Assembly (NCBI RefSeq): GCF_901827155.1
Contig: NZ_LR594659.1
Coordinates: 2,852,001-2,916,000 of the forward strand
Direction of reading: 5' to 3'
DNA: 64,000 nt
From: Variovorax sp. PBL-H6
Lineage (GTDB): Bacteria; Pseudomonadota; Gammaproteobacteria; Burkholderiales; Burkholderiaceae_C
Under the pieces are notes generated by a model. That model was not told the DNA's origin and made no database searches. It saw nothing but the letters and a program-made list of their open reading frames with translations. Every line of letters begins with the position of its first letter. Positions within the stretch are counted from its first letter, which is position 1. Positions 7,959-17,105 of this stretch are shown here, piece by piece. Position numbers and translations under genes: made by a program.

Positions 7959-10601
7959 TCACCCGCCGCCGAAGTGCGCGCGGTACCAGTTGGCGGCCTG
8001 CATGCGCGAGGCCAGGTCGAGCCGGTCGAGAATGCGCGCGACATGGCGCTTGACGGTGTGCGGGCTCAGGTCCAGTGTCCTGGCGATCAGCTTGTTGCTC
8101 TGGCCATGAGTCAGCAACGCGAGCACTTCGAGTTCTCGCGGACTCAGGCCGGCGTCCTGCTGGGCTGCCGGGCTACGCGGTTTTTCCTGCGCGCCGACCT
8201 TGAAGTGCCGGGCCGTCTCGACCCATTGGCGCAGGACCGCCAGCCCTTCCTTGGACGCGGCGCCGTCCCACGAGGCGAGCGACAGCCGCGACAGGACCGG
8301 CATGCCGACGATCAGGACCTGGCCCACATTGCCGCTGGCCGTCACCTGCCGGACCAGCGGCTCCAGCGCTCGCCAGGCAGCAGCCGGCGAACCATCGGCC
8401 AACTCGGCGAGCGCCAGCTGCGTTCGCACCGTGACATCCAGGTAGACCGTGTCGAGCAGGGAAGACCTCGTCACCAGCTCGCGAAGCATCGTCAAGGCTT
8501 CGCCGATGCGTCCTTCGTGCAAGGCAAACTGCGCCTTGAAGCTGTCTATGAGCATCTGGGTGCCAGGATTTTCACGGCCGGCTTCGACGTGGAACGTGCG
8601 CAGGTACGTGCGCACGCTCGTCCAGTCCTCGAGGGCGACGCAAGCCTTGACGAGAATCCCGAGGACTGCGAGATACATGTCGCTGGAGCGGTCCAGCAAG
8701 GAAGTGTGCGCGGCGATGACGTCGCGCGTCGCCCGCAGGTCGTCCATGTCGCCGCGGGCGACCTGGTACATGACCTTCAGCGTCGCGAGCCGGATGCGCA
8801 AGCCCGAGGGCTCGCCGAGCCAGCGGGAGTCTTCTTCGATGTCCTGCAGCACCGTTCCCAGCTCGGCGATCCTGCCTTGCCAGAGCAGCAGCCAGGCTTC
8901 CATCACGTGCAGGGACCAATGCCCTTCGCCGGCGGCGGTCCTGGCACCGCGGAGCAGCCGTTGAAGCTGGGCGCTCACGCCGGGGCGGCCGATGAAGATG
9001 TTGAAGAGCGCCATGCAGCGAAACCACAGTTCGGCGCTGGCCCCTCGGGTCAGCAGATCGACGACCTTGGCAAGGCGATGGCCGGGTCCGTCGACAGGGC
9101 CGTGATGGCCCTCGTACCAGAAGTCGATCACCTCGCTGAGCGTCTCCGTTTCCAGGTCCATGGGCCGAGAACGAATTGCCTGCCCGAGGCGCCGTGCAGC
9201 CTGCATCTGGCCGCAGAAGATCATGGCCAGCGCCTGCATCGCCCGGGCGTGTTGCGCATCGTCATGGCGCCCCAGTGCGTCGAAGCCGGCCGCGGCGTGC
9301 TCCATGCTCGACCGCGCCGTGGCGTACTGGTAGCGGGGCCAGGCGCACAAGCCTCGGGCATAGGCCAGCACGGGCGAGCGCGCCTGGATGTCGGCCGGAA
9401 ACTGCTCGATGATGCGAAGGATCTGGGCGCTTCTGTCGTCGGCCAGCATATCGGCCGTCCCGCTGGCCAGGCTCTGTTCGGCATCGTCCCAGGCGCCCGC
9501 GCGCAGGTACGTGAGCGTGCGCCGCAGGGGATCCGCTTCGCCCTGTGCCGCTCGGCGCAGCAGCATCGGCACTTCCTCGGGATGAAGCCGGCGCAGGCGC
9601 TCCTCCAGGAAGTCTCTGAAGAGATCGTGCAGGCGCAGCGTCAGCTCCTCGCCGTCGAGCACCGAGCTGAACAGGCGGCGGCGCTCGATCTCTTCCAGCA
9701 GTTCGGCCGCACGGGGGTTGCCGCTGACCTGCTCGCAGCGCGGCACCGTGAGTTCGGACAGAAACGAACAACGCAGCAGAAACGCCTGCAGTTCGCCAGG
9801 CAGGTCTTCGAGGACTTCGCTGGCCAGGTAATCGAAGAGGTGGCGGCGGCTGTGCCGCGGGTCCATTGGCGTTCTGGCAGCAGACCCCTGCGAGGCTTCG
9901 ATGCTCAAGCTGAGTCCCGCGGCCCAGCCCTGGGTCCGCTCGAGAAGGCGATCTGCCTGCTTGGCATCGTCCTCGCCTGTGGCATGGCGCCACAGGTCCT
10001 GCACTTCCTTCTTGGAGAAGCTCAGGGCAGTCTCGTCGAACTCGGCCAGTTCCCGCCGTGACCGCCAGCGCGCGAGCGCCAGCGGCGGTTCCACGCGCGA
10101 GGCAATCACCAGTGTCCAGTTGGGCGGCAAGCCTTCGAGCAGATGACCCAGAAACTCGAACACGCGGGCGTCGGCGATGGCATGCAGATCGTCCAGCACG
10201 ATCACACCGTGTCCGGGGGTTTCCGTGGCTTCGAGCGTGCTGAGGAACGCGATCGCCGTCTCACGCAGGCGGCCCTGGGCCACCCGCTCGAACAAAGCCT
10301 CGGGCGCCAGGCGCCACGGCGGATCCAGAGGTTCCAGTGCTTCGATCAGGTGGGCCAGCAGGCGCTGGAGATCGTCGTCTTCGTCGGCGGTGAACCAGGC
10401 GACGGCACAGCCGGGCGGAAGCCGCTGCAGCTGTCGCGACAGCGCGGCCGTCTTGCCGTAACCCGCCGGTGCGACCAGAAGCACCAGCCGGCGGTTTGCC
10501 ACAGCATGGCCGAGCTGCTGTTCGAGCTCGTTGCGCTCGATCAGGCCGCTGCGGAAGCGGGGCGTCTGGATCTTGGCCCTGGCGAGGCTGGCGGACTGCA
10601 T
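7959..10601 (-). CDS. LAL-type LuxR family ATP-binding regulator, copy 2
   Basis: The 880-residue paralogue has the same order as its neighbours: Walker A APAGYGKTA near residue 44, Walker B VIVLDDLH near 135, helical-repeat sensor region, and C-terminal LuxR helix-turn-helix (LSPRELEVLALLTHGQ, SPHTVKRHVARILDRL). It is collinear with copies 1, 3 and 4 over its whole length and ends in HFGGG. No Shine-Dalgarno sequence precedes the ATG at 10601; TATAGT ends 11 nt upstream, which would place transcription start within a few nt of the ATG. It lies 69 nt after copy 3 and 80 nt before copy 1. Confidence 0.92.
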   Translation of the reverse strand: MQSASLARAKIQTPRFRSGLIERNELEQQLGHAVANRRLVLLVAPAGYGKTAALSRQLQRLPPGCAVAWFTADEDDDLQRLLAHLIEALEPLDPPWRLAPEALFERVAQGRLRETAIAFLSTLEATETPGHGVIVLDDLHAIADARVFEFLGHLLEGLPPNWTLVIASRVEPPLALARWRSRRELAEFDETALSFSKKEVQDLWRHATGEDDAKQADRLLERTQGWAAGLSLSIEASQGSAARTPMDPRHSRRHLFDYLASEVLEDLPGELQAFLLRCSFLSELTVPRCEQVSGNPRAAELLEEIERRRLFSSVLDGEELTLRLHDLFRDFLEERLRRLHPEEVPMLLRRAAQGEADPLRRTLTYLRAGAWDDAEQSLASGTADMLADDRSAQILRIIEQFPADIQARSPVLAYARGLCAWPRYQYATARSSMEHAAAGFDALGRHDDAQHARAMQALAMIFCGQMQAARRLGQAIRSRPMDLETETLSEVIDFWYEGHHGPVDGPGHRLAKVVDLLTRGASAELWFRCMALFNIFIGRPGVSAQLQRLLRGARTAAGEGHWSLHVMEAWLLLWQGRIAELGTVLQDIEEDSRWLGEPSGLRIRLATLKVMYQVARGDMDDLRATRDVIAAHTSLLDRSSDMYLAVLGILVKACVALEDWTSVRTYLRTFHVEAGRENPGTQMLIDSFKAQFALHEGRIGEALTMLRELVTRSSLLDTVYLDVTVRTQLALAELADGSPAAAWRALEPLVRQVTASGNVGQVLIVGMPVLSRLSLASWDGAASKEGLAVLRQWVETARHFKVGAQEKPRSPAAQQDAGLSPRELEVLALLTHGQSNKLIARTLDLSPHTVKRHVARILDRLDLASRMQAANWYRAHFGGG

Positions 10602-10612
10602 GGATGAGCAAG

Positions 10613-10618
10613 ACTATA
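10613..10618 (-). promoter_or_regulatory. TATAGT -10-like element with paired GCAGGGCT octamers, LAL copy 2
   Basis: TATAGT (minus strand) ends 11 nt before ATG 10601. GCAGGGCT abuts it (10618-10625) and recurs 33 nt upstream (10651-10658), a spacing of about three helical turns. A TTGTCA lies in between, about 20 nt before the -10, which is long for a sigma70 -35. Confidence 0.55.
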
Positions 10619-10670
10619 GCCCTGCGAACGGTTGTCCGTGACAAGGTCGGAGCCCTGCAAGCGGGCGCCC

Positions 10671-13316
10671 TCAACCGCTGAAGCGTGTGCGGTACCACTC
10701 GGCCGCCTGCATGCGCGAGGCCAGGTCTAGCCGGTCCAGGATTCGCGCAACGTGGCGCTTGACGGTGTGGGGGCTCAGGTCCAGGGCGCGTGCGATCAGC
10801 TTGTTGCTCTGCCCGTCGGCCAGCAGCGCGAGCACTTCAAGTTCCCGGGCACTCAGGCCGGCATTGTTGGCTGTCGAGGCGCGGGGAACCTGCTGCGAGC
10901 CGGTCTTGAACCGCCGCGCAGTCTCGACCCATTGGCGCAAGGCCGCCAGCCCGTCCTCGGGGGCGGCCGTGCCCCAGGGGGCAAGCGACAGCTCTGTCAG
11001 GGTCTGCACGCCTGTGATCAGGACCTGGCCGACGTCGCCGCTGGCGACCACTCGCTCGACCAAGGGCTCCAGCGCTTGCCAGGCTGCTGCTGGTGAACCA
11101 TCTGCGAGCTCGGCGAGCGCCAGCCGCGTTCGGACCAGGGCATCGAGACAGCTTGTGTCCAGCAGCGCTGAACTCATCGCCAGCTCGCGCAGCATCGCCA
11201 GAGACTCGCCGAGCTTCCCTTCCTGGAAGGCCAGCTGCGCCCTGAAGGTGCGTATGAACATCTGGATGCTGGGGTTCTTGGGGCCGAACTCGACCAAGGC
11301 AGGCAAGCGCATGCGCACGGCTGGCCAGTCTCCGATGGCGGCAGAGGACCTCGTGGCGGTGCCAAGAACGATCTGGGCCAGATCGCTGGAGTGACCCAGT
11401 AGAGACGCATGCGTGGCGATGGCATCGCCGGTCGACCGCACGGCATCCCTGTCGTTGCAGATCACCTCATAGTTGACCTTGAGTGCGAGCAGGCGAATGC
11501 GCAAGCCTGCGGGCTGGCCAAGCCACTGGGAATCTTCCTGGATCCTGTGGAACGCGACCTCCATCTCGGAGACCCTGCCTTGCCAGAGAAACAGCCAGGC
11601 TTCCAGCAGGTTCACGGTGGCTTGGAGCGACCAGTGCCCCGCGCCGCTAGCCGCCCTGGCGCCGTGAACCATGCGCTGGAGCTGCGCGCTCACGCCGGGG
11701 CGGCTGATGAGCAGATTGATGCGGGGCATGCAGCGAAACCACAGCTCTGCACCGGCCCCTTGCAGCAGCAAGTCGACCATCCTGGCAAGCCGATGGCCGG
11801 GCCCATCGACCGGCCCGTGGTAGGCCTCGTACCAGAAGTCGAGGAGTTCGCTGAGGATCTTGGTTTCATGGTCGCTGGGCCGGGCCCGCACCGCCTGACC
11901 CAGGCGCCGGGCATCTTCCATATCGCCACAGAAGAAGGTTGCGAGCGCCTGCATCGCCCGCGTCCGCTGGGCGTCGTCGTGCCGCCCCAGCGCATCGAAT
12001 CCGGTCGCGGCATGCGCCATGGCCGAGCGCACCTGGTCGTACTGGTAGTGCGGCCAGGCGCACCATCCCCGGACATAGGTCAACACAGGCGACCGAGCCT
12101 GAACGTCGGCAGGAAACTGCTCGAGGAGGCGAATCACCTGGCCGCCTTTGTCGCCGGCCAGCATGTCTGCCGTTGCCTCCATAAGACACTGCTGGGCCTC
12201 GTTCCAGGCGCCCGCGCGCAAATACATGAGCGTGCGGCGCACGGGATCGGCTTCGCCCTCGGCGGCAAGGTGCATCAGCGCCGGCACCTCCTCCGGATGG
12301 AGCTGGCGCAGGCGCTCCTCGAGGAAATCGCGAAAAAGGTCATGCAGGCGCAGCGTCAGTTCCTCGCTGTCGAGCACGGAGACAAACAGCCGGCGGCGCT
12401 CGAGCTCCTCCAGCAACCGGGCTGCGCGCTGAGTGCCGCTGATCTGCTCGCAGCGCTGCACCGTCAGCTCCGGAAGCAAGGAGCAGCGCAGGAGGAACCC
12501 CTGCAGCTCGCGCGGCAGGTGATCGAAGACTTCGCTGGCCAAGTAGTCGAACAGGTGGCGGCGGTTGTGCCAGACGCTTTTCGGGGCGGCGGCGGCCGAT
12601 CGCTCCGAGGTTTCAAGGCTCAGGCAAAGGCCTGCGGCCCAGCCCTGGGTCCGGTCGAGCAGGCGCTGCGCCTGCTCGGGGTCGTCGCGGCCGGTGGCGT
12701 GGCGCCACAGGTCCTCCACTTCCTTTCTGGAAAAGCCCAGGAGCGTCTCGTCGAACTCGGCCACCTCGCGCAGCGTACGCCAGCGCCCCAGGGCCATTGG
12801 GGGCTCCACGCGCGACGCGATGACGAGCGTCCAGTTCTGCGGGAGCTTTTCGAGCAGGTGGCCCAGGAACTCGAACACGCGGGCGTCCGGGACGGCATGC
12901 ATGTCATCCAGCACGATCACGCCGCGATTCGGCACGTCGGTGGCTTCGAGCGTGCCGGCGAATGCGGACACCGCCTCACGCAGCCTCCCATGGGCCACCA
13001 GCTCGAACAGGGCATCCGGCGCCAGTCGCCATGGTGGGTCCAGGGGCTCCAGCGCTTCGATCAGGTGAGAGAGGAAGCGGTGAAGATCGTCCTGTTCGTC
13101 CGCGGTAAGCCAGGCGATGGCACAGGCTGCTGTGGGGCGCTGCAGCAGCCGCGACAGCGCAGCCGTCTTGCCGTAGCCCGCCGGCGCCACCAACAGGACC
13201 AGGCGGCGGCTCGTCAGTGCGTCGCCGAGTCGCTGTTCGAGTTCGCGGCGCTCGATCAGTCCTCTGCGGAAGCGAGGCGCCTGGATCTTGGCTCTGGCGA
13301 GGCTGGCGGATTGCAT
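10671..13316 (-). CDS. LAL-type LuxR family ATP-binding regulator, copy 3
   Basis: The 881-residue paralogue has Walker A APAGYGKTA, Walker B VIVLDDMH, the MalT-like helical middle and a C-terminal LuxR helix-turn-helix (LSARELEVLALLADGQ, SPHTVKRHVARILDRL). The start at 13316 gives the family N-terminus MQSASLARAKIQ; an ATG two codons earlier (13322) is also possible, and a frame to 13394 overlaps copy 4 and is rejected. Only 25 nt separate it from the copy 4 stop and no TATAGT element is present, so copies 4 and 3 are probably co-transcribed. Confidence 0.92.
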   Translation of the reverse strand: MQSASLARAKIQAPRFRRGLIERRELEQRLGDALTSRRLVLLVAPAGYGKTAALSRLLQRPTAACAIAWLTADEQDDLHRFLSHLIEALEPLDPPWRLAPDALFELVAHGRLREAVSAFAGTLEATDVPNRGVIVLDDMHAVPDARVFEFLGHLLEKLPQNWTLVIASRVEPPMALGRWRTLREVAEFDETLLGFSRKEVEDLWRHATGRDDPEQAQRLLDRTQGWAAGLCLSLETSERSAAAAPKSVWHNRRHLFDYLASEVFDHLPRELQGFLLRCSLLPELTVQRCEQISGTQRAARLLEELERRRLFVSVLDSEELTLRLHDLFRDFLEERLRQLHPEEVPALMHLAAEGEADPVRRTLMYLRAGAWNEAQQCLMEATADMLAGDKGGQVIRLLEQFPADVQARSPVLTYVRGWCAWPHYQYDQVRSAMAHAATGFDALGRHDDAQRTRAMQALATFFCGDMEDARRLGQAVRARPSDHETKILSELLDFWYEAYHGPVDGPGHRLARMVDLLLQGAGAELWFRCMPRINLLISRPGVSAQLQRMVHGARAASGAGHWSLQATVNLLEAWLFLWQGRVSEMEVAFHRIQEDSQWLGQPAGLRIRLLALKVNYEVICNDRDAVRSTGDAIATHASLLGHSSDLAQIVLGTATRSSAAIGDWPAVRMRLPALVEFGPKNPSIQMFIRTFRAQLAFQEGKLGESLAMLRELAMSSALLDTSCLDALVRTRLALAELADGSPAAAWQALEPLVERVVASGDVGQVLITGVQTLTELSLAPWGTAAPEDGLAALRQWVETARRFKTGSQQVPRASTANNAGLSARELEVLALLADGQSNKLIARALDLSPHTVKRHVARILDRLDLASRMQAAEWYRTRFSG

Positions 13317-13341
13317 ACCCATTGCAGCGCTGCCCGGCGCA

Positions 13342-15990
13342 TCAGCCGCGCAATCGTGTGGAATACCACTCGGCCGCCTGCATGCGCGAGGCAAGATCGA
13401 GCCGATCGAGAATGCGCGCGACGTGCCGCTTGACGGTGTGCGGGCTCAGGTCCAGGGCGCGTGCGATGAGTTTGTTGCTTTGGCCCTCGGCCAGCAATGC
13501 AAGGACCTGCAGTTCACGGGCACTGAGGCCTTCGTCCTTGGCAGCCGAGGCACGCGGCTGCGCCTGCTGCGAGCCGTCCTTGAACCGCCGCGCAATCTCG
13601 ACCCATTGGCGCAGGACCGCCAGCCCTTCCTTGGACGCAGCATCGCCCCACGGTGCCAGGGACAGCTCGGCCAAGCCCCGCGGTCCAGTAACCAGGACTT
13701 GGCCGACATTGCCGCTGGCCGAGACGCGCTCGACCAGCGGCTCGAGCGCTCGCCAGGCTGCTGCCGGCGAACCATCGGCGAGCTCGGCGAGCGCGAGTCG
13801 TGTCCGCACCGTGGCATCGAGGCTGTTGGTGTCGAGCAGGGCTGATCTTGTCGCCAGCTCGCGAAGCGTCCTCAGCGCCTCGTCGACCCGTCCTTCCTGC
13901 ATTGCCAGTTGCGCCTCGGAGGCGCGCATGAACATCTGCAAGCTGGAATTTTCACGGCCGACTTCGACGTTGAAAGCAGGCAAGTACATGCGCACAGCCG
14001 GCCAATCCCCAATGGCGGCGGAGGCCCTCACGGCAACAGCGAGGTATGACAGTGCCATTTCGCTCGAGCGTTCCAGCAAGGCGGCCTGCGCGGCGATGGC
14101 GTCGCGGGTCGTGCGCACGGCCTCCCGGTCATCACAGATCAGCTGGTACATGACTTTCAGTGTCAGCAGCCGAATACGTAAACCTGGTGGCTGGCCCAGC
14201 CATTGGGAATCTTCTTCGATCTTTTGCAATGCGGCTTCCAGCTCGGCGATCCTGCCTCGCCAGAGAAGCAGCCACGCTTCCGTCAGGTTCGCATTGGCCA
14301 GCAGGGACCAATATCCTTCGCCTGCGGCCGCTCTGGCGCCGTGGACGAGGCGCTGGATCTGTGCGCTCACGCCGGGGCGGCTTATGAGCATGTTGACCCG
14401 AGTCTGGCAGCGAAACCACAGCTCGGCACTGCCCCCCTGAAGCAGCAGTTCGACGACCTTGGCAAGGCGAGCGCCGGGCCCCTCGACCGGGCCGTGGTAG
14501 GCCTCGTACCAGCAGTCGAGCAGTTCGCTGAGCGTCTCTGTTTCGAGGTCCATGGGCCGTGCGCGGACAGCCTGGCTCAATCGACGCGCCTGCGCCATGT
14601 GGCCGCAGAAGAACATGGCCAGCGCCTGCATGGCCCGGGCGCGCTGCGCGTCGTTGTGCCGCCCCATGGCGTCGAAGCCGGCTGCGGCATGTTCCATGGC
14701 GGACCGTACCGCGTCATATTGGTAATGCGGCCAGACGCAAAGGCCCCGGGCATAGGCCAGCAAGGGCGAGTTGGCCTGGATGTCGGCAGGAAACTGCTCG
14801 ATGATGCGAATCACCTGGGCGCCTTCGTCGGAGGCCAGCATGTCTGCCGTGGCGTCGGCCAGGCTCTGCTGCGCTTCCTCCCAGGCGCCCGCGCGCAAGT
14901 ACATGAGCGTTCGGCGCACGGGATCGGTTTCGCCCTGCGCCGCAAGGCGCAGCAGTGCCGGCACCTCCTCGGGATGGAGGCGGCGCAATCGCTCCTCCAG
15001 GAAGTCGCGGAAGAGATCGTGCAGACGCATCGTCAATTCTTCGCTGTCGAGCACCGAGACAAACAGCCGCCGCCGCTCGATGTCCTCCAGCAACCGGGCC
15101 GCGTGCGGATAGCCGCTGATCTGCTCGCAGCGCGGCACCGTGAGTTCCGCCAGCAAGGAGCAGCGCAGGAGAAACATCTGCAGTTCGCCGGGCAGTTGTT
15201 CGAGGACTTCGCTGGCCAGGTACTCGAACAGGTGGCGGCGGTTGTGCCAGATGCCCTTCGGGGCCGTCGCGACCGATCCTTCCGAAGTTTCCAGGCCCAG
15301 GCAGAGTCCGGCGGCCCAGCCCTGCGTGCGATCAAGCAGGCGCTCGGCGCGCTCCGGATCATCATGCCCGGTGGCATGGCGCCACAGATCCCGCACTTCC
15401 TGCCTGGAAAAGCTCAGGGCCGTCTCGTCGAACTCGGCAAGTTCGCGGCGCGCTCGCCAACGCCCCAGCGCCAGCGGCGGCTCCACCCGGGTCGAAATGA
15501 CGAGCGTCCAGTTCTGCGGCAAGCCTTCGAGCAGGTGGCCCAGAAACTCGAACACGCGGGCGTCCGCGACGGCATGCAGGTTGTCCAGCACCATCACGCC
15601 GTTGGTCGTGTCGGTGGCTTCGAGTGCGCCGAGCAACGCGGAAGCAGCCTCGCGCAGCCGACCCTGGGCCACCAGCTCGAGCAGGGCCTCCGGTGCCAGG
15701 CGCCACGGTGGATCCAGGGGTTCCAGCGCTTCGATCAGGTGGGAGAGGAGCCGCTGGAGATCGTCTTCCTCGTCCACGGTGAGCCAGGCGACGGCGCAGC
15801 CTGGAGGCAGCCGCTGCAGCTGGCGCGACAGCGCGGCCGTCTTGCCGTAGCCCGCCGGCGCCACGAGCAGGACAAGGCGTCGGCTCATCAGTGCATCGCC
15901 GAGGTGCTGTTCCAGATCCTTGCGCTCGATCAGTCCGCCTCGGAACCGGGGCGCCTGGATCTTGGCTCTGGAAAGGCTGGCGGACTGCAT
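13342..15990 (-). CDS. LAL-type LuxR family ATP-binding regulator, copy 4
   Basis: The 882-residue protein is the first gene of the array in transcription order. It has Walker A APAGYGKTA, a modified Walker B (VMVLDNLH, with Asn where the other copies have Asp), the helical-repeat sensor region and the C-terminal LuxR helix-turn-helix (LSARELQVLALLAEGQ). The Asn at the second acidic position might lower ATP hydrolysis, which is inference. Its ATG lies 88 nt from the divergent Bug receptor gene, so that receptor is a natural candidate target. No Shine-Dalgarno sequence; TATAGT ends 11 nt before the ATG. Confidence 0.92.
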   Translation of the reverse strand: MQSASLSRAKIQAPRFRGGLIERKDLEQHLGDALMSRRLVLLVAPAGYGKTAALSRQLQRLPPGCAVAWLTVDEEDDLQRLLSHLIEALEPLDPPWRLAPEALLELVAQGRLREAASALLGALEATDTTNGVMVLDNLHAVADARVFEFLGHLLEGLPQNWTLVISTRVEPPLALGRWRARRELAEFDETALSFSRQEVRDLWRHATGHDDPERAERLLDRTQGWAAGLCLGLETSEGSVATAPKGIWHNRRHLFEYLASEVLEQLPGELQMFLLRCSLLAELTVPRCEQISGYPHAARLLEDIERRRLFVSVLDSEELTMRLHDLFRDFLEERLRRLHPEEVPALLRLAAQGETDPVRRTLMYLRAGAWEEAQQSLADATADMLASDEGAQVIRIIEQFPADIQANSPLLAYARGLCVWPHYQYDAVRSAMEHAAAGFDAMGRHNDAQRARAMQALAMFFCGHMAQARRLSQAVRARPMDLETETLSELLDCWYEAYHGPVEGPGARLAKVVELLLQGGSAELWFRCQTRVNMLISRPGVSAQIQRLVHGARAAAGEGYWSLLANANLTEAWLLLWRGRIAELEAALQKIEEDSQWLGQPPGLRIRLLTLKVMYQLICDDREAVRTTRDAIAAQAALLERSSEMALSYLAVAVRASAAIGDWPAVRMYLPAFNVEVGRENSSLQMFMRASEAQLAMQEGRVDEALRTLRELATRSALLDTNSLDATVRTRLALAELADGSPAAAWRALEPLVERVSASGNVGQVLVTGPRGLAELSLAPWGDAASKEGLAVLRQWVEIARRFKDGSQQAQPRASAAKDEGLSARELQVLALLAEGQSNKLIARALDLSPHTVKRHVARILDRLDLASRMQAAEWYSTRLRG

Positions 15991-16001
15991 GGCTTGTCCG
16001 G

Positions 16002-16007
16002 ACTATA
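16002..16007 (-). promoter_or_regulatory. TATAGT -10-like element before LAL copy 4
   Basis: TATAGT on the minus strand ends 11 nt before ATG 15990 and is preceded by GCAGGTCT, one mismatch from the GCAGGGCT of the other copies. The predicted transcription start is at or a few nt before the ATG. Confidence 0.5.
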
Positions 16008-16078
16008 AGACCTGCTCAGCCGTGCGACGGCCGAATCCGTGTGCATCTCCGTTGAATGATTTCGTCGGGTAGGAGAAG

Positions 16079-17092
16079 ATGAGGACTGTCTGGCTGCTTG
16101 GACCTTGGCTGAACGACATGCGACGACGCCTCTTTCTTGCGAGTGCCACGGCGACGTCCGTCACGATGAGTGCCTGGCCTGCCCGTGCGGAGGACTACCC
16201 GGTCAGGCCCATCCGCCTGGTTGTGCCCTTCGGTGCCGGCGGTGTGGCCGATCTCACTGCGCGCGCCGTCGGTCGAATCCTGGGCCAGCGTCTCGGCCAG
16301 GGACTGGTGGTGGACAACCGCCCGGGCGCTGGCGGTGCGGTTGCCGGCGAGGCCGTGGCCAGGGCCGCGCCGGATGGCTACACGCTGCTGCTGATGAGCA
16401 ACGCCACGGCGGTGAGCCGGAGCCTCTTCAAGCACCTGCCTTTCGATGCACGCAAGGACTTCACCCCGATCTCCTTGCTGAGCCAGTACGACCTGGCGTT
16501 TGTCGTGCCCGGTACGTCGAGGTTCGAGAGCCTGCAGGCATTGCTCTCGGCCGCCCGGCAGCGGCCCGGCGAACTGAATGTCGGCACGGTTTACGTCGGC
16601 AGTACCCAGCATCTCGCGGCCGAGTTGTTCAGGCTGTCGGCGCAGGTCGAATTGCAGGTGGTGCCTTTCAACGGCACGCCGGGCGTGCTCACCGCCCTGC
16701 GCAGCGAGCAGATCGATGCGGCAGTGGAGTCCCTGCCGCCGCTCGTGCCGCAGATCCGGGCGCAGAGCATTCGCCTCCTGGCCGTGCTCGGCGAAAAGCG
16801 TTCGCCGCAGCTGCCGCTGGTGCCCACCGTGGCGCAGAGCGCCGGGATCGAGGGTTTCAACGTCAGCTCGTGGACCGCGCTGGCCGCGCCTGCGAAATTG
16901 CCGCGCGACATCGTCGCCCGCCTCGCGCGCGAGGTGCGCCAGCTGCTGGAATCGGCAGAGGCGAAGCAGCAGCTTGCGGACCTGAACGTGCAGGCGCGCG
17001 CCAGCAGCCCCGAACAACTGGCGACGCTGCTCGACAACGAGATCACGCGCTGGGCCAGGGTGATCGCGCGGGTCGGCATCCCGCTCCAATGA
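16079..17092 (+). CDS. Bug/TctC family tripartite tricarboxylate transporter substrate-binding protein
   Basis: The 337-residue protein has an N-terminal export signal ending near ARAEDYPVRP, then the Bug signature: PIRLVVPFGAGG, VVDNRPGAGG and APDGYTLLL. These periplasmic receptors capture carboxylates or other small organics for TctAB permeases, or act in sensing. No tctA or tctB is nearby, which is usual for the many orphan Bug genes of betaproteobacteria. ATG 16079 has AGGAG only 3 nt upstream; ATG 16118 (MRRRLFLAS) gives a more typical signal peptide but lacks an RBS. It is divergent from LAL copy 4, which may regulate it. Confidence 0.92.
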   Translation: MRTVWLLGPWLNDMRRRLFLASATATSVTMSAWPARAEDYPVRPIRLVVPFGAGGVADLTARAVGRILGQRLGQGLVVDNRPGAGGAVAGEAVARAAPDGYTLLLMSNATAVSRSLFKHLPFDARKDFTPISLLSQYDLAFVVPGTSRFESLQALLSAARQRPGELNVGTVYVGSTQHLAAELFRLSAQVELQVVPFNGTPGVLTALRSEQIDAAVESLPPLVPQIRAQSIRLLAVLGEKRSPQLPLVPTVAQSAGIEGFNVSSWTALAAPAKLPRDIVARLAREVRQLLESAEAKQQLADLNVQARASSPEQLATLLDNEITRWARVIARVGIPLQ

Positions 17093-17105
17093 GCCGTGGC
17101 AGGTC

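Noticed and set aside
7953..10061. 702-codon open frame on the plus strand inside LAL copy 2 (similar frames at 11409-13433 and 14203-16008)
   Set aside because: Exact antisense shadows of the paralogous regulators caused by high-GC codon use; they recur in each copy because the sense strands are homologous, and match no protein family.
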